Made by a program: the position numbers and the translations under genes
NCBI GenBank assembly: GCA_002371785.1
Contig: DFGU01000032.1
Coordinates: 1 to 20,443, forward strand
Length of the DNA stretch: 20,443 bases
From: Bacteroidales bacterium UBA3742
GTDB lineage: Bacteria > Bacteroidota > Bacteroidia > Bacteroidales > Paludibacteraceae
Reading direction: 5' to 3'
The notes under the pieces: generated by a model
Told to the model about the DNA's origin: nothing
The model's input: only the letters and a program-made list of their open reading frames with translations
Database searches by the model: none
Part shown: positions 7,001 to 11,901 of the stretch, one piece after another
Layout of the letters: every line of letters starts with the position of its first letter
Position numbering within the stretch: position 1 is the first letter of the stretch

Positions 7001-10000
7001 CTACAGCAGCAACTAAGGATGCATATTTTGTGCTACCGATTTGAGCCTCATAATGCGGAGCCTTGGTCAAGGTAATGGTGTAAGTAGTAGCATCACCATC
7101 TTTATCGGTCAGCTTGTAAGTATTCGGACCAAGTACCCAAGCGCCACCGTCATTAACGACGATCGGGTTGGTGGCAGCAGCCTCATTCCAAGCTATTGTC
7201 GGCTCTACGGTCAGAGCAGCCAAGTCAGATGAGTAAGGCAGAGTAAGTTCTATCGTCTTTGCAGCCTCGTTGATATCACCATCTGCGCCATCGATTGTAA
7301 TAGATACCAGTTGCGGATTCAATACGCGAGTAACTTCAACTTGGTTGATACCTGCGTTGAGATACTTGTCTGCACCATGTGCGCGTGCCACATACAACTT
7401 ATTCGAGCCAAGGAAACTGCTCGGCAGCTCTACTTTATTGATACCGGCAGAAATTTTAGCAACTGCATCACTATTCGTGTGCGTATCAATAATTAAGTTA
7501 GCAGCCGTAAACTCATCGGACGAATAGAGCGTGAAACCGTTACAATCATTAACTGCAGAAACATTAATCTTCACGATATCGCCTGCTTGGAAGTTCTGAC
7601 CAGCAACAAGCTGAACCATGAAGTATTTATCTTCATTCAGTTTATAACTACTTGCCGTTTCGATATGAGCAGCGCCTTTAAATGCACCTGTCAGGTTTGC
7701 GCCCGTGATGTCTTGAGCGGTAGCAGATGCAACAGCCTTGATTATGCTTGTTCCGTCCTTTGGAGCTTTGGTGAAGTTAACGGTGTAGAGTTGCTCAGAA
7801 GCACCGCCAGCCTCTACTACCGTGAAGGTAGCTGCGCCGGGCAGAGAAGAAACGGTCAGAACTTCGTCACCCTTGAGATAAGAAGTTCCTACTTTCAATG
7901 TCGGAGCAACCGTAATAGCATCGTACGAAGGTTTGTACGGCAATTCGATATTGTAGGTGAATGTACCATCTTCATAACCCACATTCACAGCAGCAGCCGA
8001 GCCGATTTGATACGTCAATGCTGTCAAGTCAAACGGCGAAGCCTGTGCAGAATATTGTGCAATCAGCGTTACATCCTTTGTCGGCTTATATGGGCTGGTA
8101 GCATCATTATTCTCATCATCCTTCCATCCATCGAAGTTCCAGCCGCTTTCCGGAGTTACTGTCGGCAACGTCAAATCAATGCCCTTCCAAGTCTCTTTCG
8201 CTGTTGCGCAAGTACCATGCTCACCTGCATCGTAAGTTACCAACCAAGGCAGCTGTACAGACTGTATGTTCTCACCTACCATGATTTGTTTGAACACGAT
8301 TGTAGACGTGCTGGGGGCAGCCAATACAACCTCACGGATTGCACTTATAGCCGCTAATTCAAAGTTACCGCTTGTATGATTAGCTTGAGCAACACCATTA
8401 ATAGTAACTTTAATTCCTGCTGACGGCAAATTACCGAATTTAACCTTTAGAGTGCTAGATGCCGGAACAACCACTGTAATAGAGGCATCTGTTTTCTTCA
8501 TCTTCAAGCCAAGATACGGTTCATTACGTCCGCTCTGGTTCTTCAAGGAATCCAACTCATCCGTATTGCCTTTCTTGTCATAGGCGATATGAGCAGCAGC
8601 AAAAGCAGCAGCGATATCATAGCTCTTGCCATGATCCAGAACCAATTGCTCGATATTGATCGAACTCGAAGCAGTCGGAGCGGCAGCGATATTAACAGTA
8701 ATGGTATAAGTCTTCTTATCACCAGCACCGCTCTCAGGAGTTACCTCGACAGAGATCACATTACCGGAAATAGAAACAACGGGATCTTCTGCATTAGGAT
8801 CATTCTTCGTGGCTGTTACATCACCAACAACCGGCATTGCTCCGTAGAACGGAAGAGTAATTGTATAGTCCTCTGTCGCCGGGTCAAAGGTCTCATTCAA
8901 CGTGCAACCTGCTACGCTCAGCGCGCTCAGAGTTGCATCGCTACTTGCGGCATGATCTGCCCACTGAGCAACAAAGGTAGAATCTTTCGCTAAGGTAATC
9001 GGGAAAGTAATATCTGTTCCGTGATTATCTTTCCAAGTCAGATCTTTTGTACTGTTAGCAAGTCCTGTCGGCGGAGTAAAACTTCCAGCTGCAACAGACT
9101 TCGTATAAACACCTTCGCTCAACGTCCAGCCATCCGGAGTCTCCGCATACGAACCACCATTCGGATTTAAGGTTACCGTATAGTTAGCCGGGGGAGTTGC
9201 TGCTGCTAATTTTACACTAATCGCTCCAATCGTATTAGAAGACGAAGAAGAGAATGTAACTGTTTTGACGTCTTCATCCGGCGTCCACGATGTGCCTGCA
9301 AATGTGCCAGTGGACGCAGTAATTCCCGATCCTGCGGCATGACTCACAAACGTGAAGTTTATAGAAGATATATTATGATCTTCGGATGTAAAAGTCAATG
9401 TTTTACCTGAGCCAAACGATAACCGGTTAGAAGATGCAGAACCTGTTGTTGTAACAACAAGATCGGCTGCACCGGATGATTTTGTACAAGATACAGTTCC
9501 TGAACTTACACCGAAATTCATTGACAAATAAGAATGATCCGATGTTAAATTAACTGTAATTGGCGCCACACGCACTTTTTTGTTACTTTTAGCGCTCATG
9601 CTAAAGGTAGCCGAAGTTAATGTCGCGGAACTCGGTGTAAAAGTATACACATTTCCATCAATTGTAATCGTTCCCTGTTCTGAAGTTAGAGTATTAATTG
9701 GATAACTCGATTGTGATGTGAATGCAATACTCGTTATGTATGATCCATCAATTGAAGCAACCGTAAAGGTTCCTGAACCACCATTTGAACTGATTTGGAG
9801 AGAACTATTTCCAAAGGAAACTCCTCCTGCAGGTGTAATAACCGAAAATGCTCCTTTTCCATTGGCATTACCTGCAAGTCCTGATCCACTAGCTGGATTA
9901 GCATAAACATCTGCATACGTGTCCGCCAATACATTTCCGATGCCGAGGGTGAGGATTAGTAGTAGCGTGGTGAGCCAACGCCACTTGTGTTGGAATGTTC

Positions 10001-10049
10001 CGCGAGGAACCCATTCCCTACATTTAGAAAAATTGTTTGTCATAAGCAT
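4032..10049 (-). CDS. Giant secreted multidomain surface protein (2005 residues)
   Basis: The N-terminus (1-42) is a signal peptide with a long n-region (Cys10 to Lys22), then WLTTLLLILTLGIGNVLA and cleavage before Asp43. Domains in order, by sequence feel: beta-rich region 43-285; InlB/Listeria-Bacteroides repeat about 288-363 (starting YTVTLNPNGG, ending FVAQW); cadherin-like beta-sandwich about 370-450 (ATLSALSVAGCTLNETFDP); a second InlB-like repeat about 600-666; cadherin-like segments about 670-763 and 915-995; a beta-helix-like stretch about 1000-1312 rich in SGG turns; an immunoglobulin-like domain about 1459-1550 (ITTQPATDL to YYVIVTN); another cadherin-like domain about 1550-1642. 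The C-terminus (QKLMINGQLYILRGEKLFDA and TGRLVK) resembles Bacteroidales sorting tails, so export by the type IX system is possible. No catalytic domain is seen. Start Met1 or Met3. Confidence 0.9.
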   Translation of the reverse strand: MLMTNNFSKCREWVPRGTFQHKWRWLTTLLLILTLGIGNVLADTYADVYANPASGSGLAGNANGKGAFSVITPAGGVSFGNSSLQISSNGGSGTFTVASIDGSYITSIAFTSQSSYPINTLTSEQGTITIDGNVYTFTPSSATLTSATFSMSAKSNKKVRVAPITVNLTSDHSYLSMNFGVSSGTVSCTKSSGAADLVVTTTGSASSNRLSFGSGKTLTFTSEDHNISSINFTFVSHAAGSGITASTGTFAGTSWTPDEDVKTVTFSSSSSNTIGAISVKLAAATPPANYTVTLNPNGGSYAETPDGWTLSEGVYTKSVAAGSFTPPTGLANSTKDLTWKDNHGTDITFPITLAKDSTFVAQWADHAASSDATLSALSVAGCTLNETFDPATEDYTITLPFYGAMPVVGDVTATKNDPNAEDPVVSISGNVISVEVTPESGAGDKKTYTITVNIAAAPTASSSINIEQLVLDHGKSYDIAAAFAAAHIAYDKKGNTDELDSLKNQSGRNEPYLGLKMKKTDASITVVVPASSTLKVKFGNLPSAGIKVTINGVAQANHTSGNFELAAISAIREVVLAAPSTSTIVFKQIMVGENIQSVQLPWLVTYDAGEHGTCATAKETWKGIDLTLPTVTPESGWNFDGWKDDENNDATSPYKPTKDVTLIAQYSAQASPFDLTALTYQIGSAAAVNVGYEDGTFTYNIELPYKPSYDAITVAPTLKVGTSYLKGDEVLTVSSLPGAATFTVVEAGGASEQLYTVNFTKAPKDGTSIIKAVASATAQDITGANLTGAFKGAAHIETASSYKLNEDKYFMVQLVAGQNFQAGDIVKINVSAVNDCNGFTLYSSDEFTAANLIIDTHTNSDAVAKISAGINKVELPSSFLGSNKLYVARAHGADKYLNAGINQVEVTRVLNPQLVSITIDGADGDINEAAKTIELTLPYSSDLAALTVEPTIAWNEAAATNPIVVNDGGAWVLGPNTYKLTDKDGDATTYTITLTKAPHYEAQIGSTKYASLVAAVAAANADETVQLLDNVDLMATGLTIAENITLDLNGFNIKAGEQIDNDIVVPAGKKLTLVDNSANAEGKIYTEQAYTGAVTGYGLVRVAGELLMQSGNIYAVIESDPANLGQFAVVLGAGGKATIEGGQIKAGWYAISNNGNNTGSTIIVSGGELISTADFAIYNPAKESTVTVSGGVVYGAAGGIAMNRGELTVTGGTITSKDQGTTGTWGDGTGGLSNAAISANGKYESVSVEISGGTVTAEGNAIMITNGTTNPVEVAISGGQFSHVVPAEYCAEGFAPVTTPNAQGKYEVEDKRIYIFNGITSSSSMATSPSGAISWAKVGDTMGEASKSGTYDEVNYVKALQLKNSSTTKHFRIDVDINNNAKIEVIGMSNDNSETRRVWLTNSTDKGEIANAIASLATTGYNPEMFATDWLEEGSYYLHADNTVNIFLIRVTSKEVDPKCEVPTITTQPATDLTFGAGNMTATVEAEVSDEGTLTYQWYNAANDEAVVGQTTATLTTADEGTYYVIVTNTKASHRDNSIKSENASLAHRVMNDATLSALSVSAGTLAPAFDPAVENYSVNLAMGTTVVPTLTATATMNGYANVVKNEATEFVNYEAVSTVVVTSEDLSVTKTYTVHFNVAHAVDALVDVTENTTWDWSLVAKDASGADITSNGVTVNENENGLILANYLLGENFDKIKGNNGAYAIRNGSDKKVYQGASLHMHTTVNGTLKITAANEGHSMTLNVQNAGRDMEIATLTGGQVEYTVYVLAGDVRIYNVSSDSKPMRVSKITFTVDATQDPDYTRDIATLNIGNIGTLCVDHNVPVGGMVGATFYQIAGKDEYGKIAFDEVDSLVAGEPYIFQSHTNLLTLYYGNVTADEAVVKNGMHGYLGDANYTLDIDESNKTDIMYIANNRLWNCEDLVGIGLTVVPNRCYIVYSAVSDLDNNSTPNNGRKRVFIGGASAPQTATGLENLVGGEQAQKLMINGQLYILRGEKLFDATGRLVK
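9992..10017. repeat. Imperfect inverted repeat inside the signal-peptide leader
   Basis: GGAATGTTCC (9992-10001) pairs with GGAACCCATTCC (10006-10017) apart from two extra bases, around a GCGA centre. It encodes the unusual REWVPRGTF stretch ahead of the hydrophobic core of the giant protein. The central 16 bases (9996-10011) resemble a ParB parS site but differ at three positions. Confidence 0.5.
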
Positions 10050-10062
10050 TAAATTTTAAATA

Positions 10063-10090
10063 GTTAAACAAAAAAATTGAGTTATAAAAA
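10063..10090 (-). promoter_or_regulatory. Shared 5' leader element, copy 1 (giant gene)
   Basis: The plus-strand string GTTAAACAAAAAAATTGAG followed by TTATAAAA starts 14 bases upstream of the giant gene's start codon. The same string stands ahead of both antitoxin genes (10694-10720, 11323-11347) at similar distance. No canonical -7 box is seen in it; it may be a variant promoter or an A/U-rich translation leader. Confidence 0.6.
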
Positions 10091-10128
10091 ATTAAATTTA
10101 TAAAGTTTCTATAATTTGCGTTGGTTGT

Positions 10129-10455
10129 TTATTTATCCTCTGGATTGATATTCATCAAATCGTGTACCGCATCACAATAGAACACTACCTGTTCCCCTGT
10201 GTGCAAGTAATACACATCATAAGCGAAATGAAAACCTTCTGTATAGAATTCTTTATAACCTGCATTTTGCCAGTCCCTTCTATACGGAACGTTATTTACC
10301 ATCTCCGCAAATGGGGCAAAATCATAAAGAGCTCTCTCCAATCTGTCGATTTTTTCCAAGACGGTCAGATAATCCAACGTGATGTGGTTTTTCATGCCCG
10401 CGTCGTAGAAATCATCAAGCACTTTATACACAAGATTTCCTATATAAATCTTCAT
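10129..10455 (-). CDS. Putative toxin of the second TA pair (108 residues)
   Basis: The protein starts MKIYIGNLVYKVLDDFYDAG and ends with a strand-rich half, YKEFYTEGFHFAYDVYYLHT then EQVVFYCDAVHDLMN. The helix-then-sheet order, length and position behind an antitoxin-like gene fit a divergent RelE/ParE-fold toxin, which would act on ribosome-bound mRNA or gyrase. I do not see the residues that would settle which. Its ATG overlaps the antitoxin stop by four bases (ATGA), implying translational coupling. Family assignment is by inference more than by motif. Confidence 0.6.
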   Translation of the reverse strand: MKIYIGNLVYKVLDDFYDAGMKNHITLDYLTVLEKIDRLERALYDFAPFAEMVNNVPYRRDWQNAGYKEFYTEGFHFAYDVYYLHTGEQVVFYCDAVHDLMNINPEDK

Positions 10456-10676
10456 GCCTGATAGAATTCACGTGCCTTTTCACGCAATTTATCCATCGCC
10501 TGATGTAATGGCATGCCATTCTTATCAAGTTCTTCCATCGTAATTTGTTTATGTAATGGTTGGATCTTGATGCTCTCGATATACTCAAGTACCGCATTCA
10601 TCTTCTTTTCGTCCTTGATCATCGGGCCCATCGCAGTCAGAAAACGGCTACTTGCTATTGCTTGCGCTGTACTCAT
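10452..10676 (-). CDS. Putative antitoxin of the second TA pair (74 residues)
   Basis: Residues 1-26, from MSTAQAIASSRFLTAMGPMI to KDEKKMN, are identical to those of the antitoxin at 11057-11305 except at the following position. After residue 33 the two diverge completely. This one ends in charged helices (ITMEELDKNG, then AMDKLREKAREFYQA) that would bind its own toxin. I do not recognise a named DNA-binding family in the shared N-terminus. Gene order, antitoxin first and overlapping the toxin, supports a type II module. Confidence 0.65.
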   Translation of the reverse strand: MSTAQAIASSRFLTAMGPMIKDEKKMNAVLEYIESIKIQPLHKQITMEELDKNGMPLHQAMDKLREKAREFYQA

Positions 10677-10722
10677 ATGGATTGAATTAAAATGTTAAAC
10701 AAAAAAATTGAGTTATAAAAAT
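10591..10722. repeat. About 130-bp direct repeat, copy 1 (antitoxin 5' end and leader)
   Basis: Nearly identical to 11220-11349, offset 629 bases. It covers the first 29 codons of the antitoxin, its start, and the upstream A/T-rich leader, with only a few substitutions and single-base gaps. Confidence 0.9.
10694..10720 (-). promoter_or_regulatory. Shared 5' leader element, copy 2 (second antitoxin)
   Basis: GTTAAACAAAAAAATTGAG then TTATAAAA, 17 bases upstream of the antitoxin start at 10676. It is part of the 130-bp direct repeat and matches the leader of the giant gene. Confidence 0.6.
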
Positions 10723-10742
10723 TTTAAAAAATGTCAAAAAAA

Positions 10743-11069
10743 TCAGTTTTCATCCTCAGCCACTAAATGGATGAGAGTTTTTGGATCTTGACGAACATCC
10801 CATACGGCTACAATATGCGCTTCGTCCGCAACAAGGAAGTAAATCACTTTATAATTTTCTCTAATCACAAGGCGACGATACTCATACTTTCTTCCTTTGA
10901 GCAAAAGTTCCGGTGCGCCTTTCTTTGGAAAGACCTCCAACCCCTGCACCTCTCCTAATACTTCTCCCAATATCGAATATGCATAAGTCTCCGACATATG
11001 ATCAAAATTAAAATCGAAGATCTTGCGCAAATGTTCGCGGGCGCTATCGTGCCATTTTATCTCTGCCAT
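10743..11069 (-). CDS. ParE/RelE-family toxin (108 residues)
   Basis: A type II toxin of the ParE/RelE fold. The N-terminal helices start AEIKWHDSAREHLRKIFDFN, with the family's Trp-x-x-x-A-x-x-x-L pattern. The core sheet is YRRLVIRENYKVIYFLV then HIVAVWDVRQDP, matching the usual YR-x-L-V-x-x-x-Y-x-V-x-Y pattern and the terminal WDxRQDP. Such toxins poison DNA gyrase or cleave mRNA at the ribosome; sequence alone does not separate these. The start at 11067-11069 overlaps the antitoxin gene by 13 bases. Length is normal and the gene looks intact. Confidence 0.88.
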   Translation of the reverse strand: MAEIKWHDSAREHLRKIFDFNFDHMSETYAYSILGEVLGEVQGLEVFPKKGAPELLLKGRKYEYRRLVIRENYKVIYFLVADEAHIVAVWDVRQDPKTLIHLVAEDEN

Positions 11070-11305
11070 GTAGCGACCTCCTGTATAAAGTCCGAATGAC
11101 TCATCATCCCTACCCCCGCTTCATATTCCTGCTCTGCTTTGTTAGCAAAGGCAAGTATCTCTTGTTCCGTAAATTGACAAGGAGCATTATCCTCACGAAG
11201 GGAAATGATGTAACTCAACACCGTATTCATCTTCTTCTCGTCCTTGATCATCGGGCCCATCGCAGTCAGAAAACGGCTACTTGCTATTGCTTGCGCTGTA
11301 CTCAT
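11057..11305 (-). CDS. Antitoxin of the ParE-type pair (82 residues)
   Basis: The N-terminal 26 residues match the antitoxin at 10452-10676. The C-terminal half (FTEQEILAFANKAEQEYEAG, then MMSHSDFIQEVATWQR) is different and resembles the toxin-binding tail of ParD/RelB-like antitoxins. It precedes and overlaps its toxin gene. The strongest upstream promoter in the same direction is at 11576-11607, ahead of the 57-residue ORF; an internal start in the shared leader (11323-11347) is also possible. Confidence 0.75.
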   Translation of the reverse strand: MSTAQAIASSRFLTAMGPMIKDEKKMNTVLSYIISLREDNAPCQFTEQEILAFANKAEQEYEAGVGMMSHSDFIQEVATWQR

Positions 11306-11349
11306 ATGGATTGAATTAAAAAGTTAAACAAAAAATTGAGTTTAAAAAT
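11220..11349. repeat. About 130-bp direct repeat, copy 2 (antitoxin 5' end and leader)
   Basis: Pairs with 10591-10722. The repeat contains the codons for the shared antitoxin N-terminus, the start site and the leader. The two copies differ by only a few bases, suggesting recent duplication or gene conversion. Confidence 0.9.
11323..11347 (-). promoter_or_regulatory. Shared 5' leader element, copy 3 (first antitoxin)
   Basis: GTTAAACAAAAAATTGAG then TTTAAAA, 17 bases upstream of the antitoxin start at 11305. Its right end overlaps the stop codon of the 57-residue ORF (11342-11344). Confidence 0.55.
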
Positions 11350-11515
11350 TAAATTTAATCTCGTAGCGTTTATTCTTCTTTGCGTCTCTGCGCAAACTTG
11401 CCATCTGATGATCGAACTCGTTTTGATGATTGCTGGCCACACGCCACAGCTGCATACGAATGTCGCGTGCAGTCTGTCCTGTTACCGGGCTATTTGATTC
11501 TCTCATCCCTAGCAT
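11342..11515 (-). CDS. Small basic protein, unknown function (57 residues)
   Basis: The ORF starts MLGMRESNSPVTGQTARDIR, continues with a helix-like MQLWRVASNHQNEFDHQMAS and ends in a lysine/arginine-rich tail (LRRDAKKNKRYEIKFNF). A very good Shine-Dalgarno (AGGAGGA) lies eight bases before the ATG on the minus strand, which together with the promoter at 11576-11607 argues it is truly translated. It is the first ORF of the toxin-antitoxin transcript. I do not recognise it. A DNA-binding regulator or a leader ORF for the modules behind it would fit, but this is inference. Confidence 0.65.
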   Translation of the reverse strand: MLGMRESNSPVTGQTARDIRMQLWRVASNHQNEFDHQMASLRRDAKKNKRYEIKFNF

Positions 11516-11575
11516 AATAGTTCCTCCTATTCTCGTTAAATTTGTTTATCAGTGATTATTTTTTCATTTCGGGCG

Positions 11576-11607
11576 CAAAGGTACAAAAAAAAATTGATAT
11601 ACGCAAG
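11576..11607 (-). promoter_or_regulatory. Promoter of the 57-residue ORF and TA genes
   Basis: Minus-strand CTTG (11604-11607, one mismatch to TTTG) and TACCTTTG (11576-11583), 20 bases apart; extended -33 sequence CTTGCGTATATCAA. The leader to the 57-residue ORF is about 55 bases. Confidence 0.8.
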
Positions 11608-11665
11608 CGGGCGGGGGCGTATGCGCGAATTTTCTACAAAAAACGGCAATTTTTACACAAAAAAA

Positions 11666-11740
11666 GTCGTTAGTCGTTGGTCGTTGGTCGTTAGAACGGA
11701 ATCTTGTCGTTAGTCGTTGGTCATTGGTCGTTGGACATTA
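11666..11740. repeat. 7-bp tandem repeat arrays, GTCGTTR type, in the divergent region
   Basis: Two blocks, 11666-11694 and 11706-11740, of GTCGTTA/GTCGTTG units with late variants (GTCATTG). They lie between the divergent promoters of the TA operon and rho. Confidence 0.9.
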
Positions 11741-11753
11741 GAAGGATAGCACA

Positions 11754-11770
11754 CGGCGTGACACACGCCG
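11754..11770. other. Stem-loop in the divergent region
   Basis: CGGCGTG (11754-11760), loop ACA, CACGCCG (11764-11770): a perfect 7-bp GC-rich stem. It is upstream of the rho promoter and about 20 bases before a T-run, so it could end stray plus-strand transcription or act as a site. In 11516-11901 I see only this, the heptamer arrays, two promoters and the rho leader. Confidence 0.5.
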
Positions 11771-11803
11771 ATTGGAAAATAAATTAGATTTTTTTATAAA
11801 AAA

Positions 11804-11835
11804 TTTGCGTATGTCAAAAAAAAGCCGTACCTTTG
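11804..11835 (+). promoter_or_regulatory. Promoter of rho
   Basis: TTTG (11804-11807), 20 bases, TACCTTTG (11828-11835); extended -33 box TTTGCGTATGTCAA. The predicted leader to the ATG at 11902 is about 60 bases. Confidence 0.9.
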
Positions 11836-11901
11836 CAGACGGAAATGACGGAGATTCTCACCGGCATGCCAATTTCACAAGGTACATAATTCATAAAACA
11901 C

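Noticed and set aside
9996..10011. ParB parS site
   Set aside because: TGTTCCGCGAGGAACC differs at three positions from TGTTCCACGTGGAACA, including central bases, and no par genes are present.
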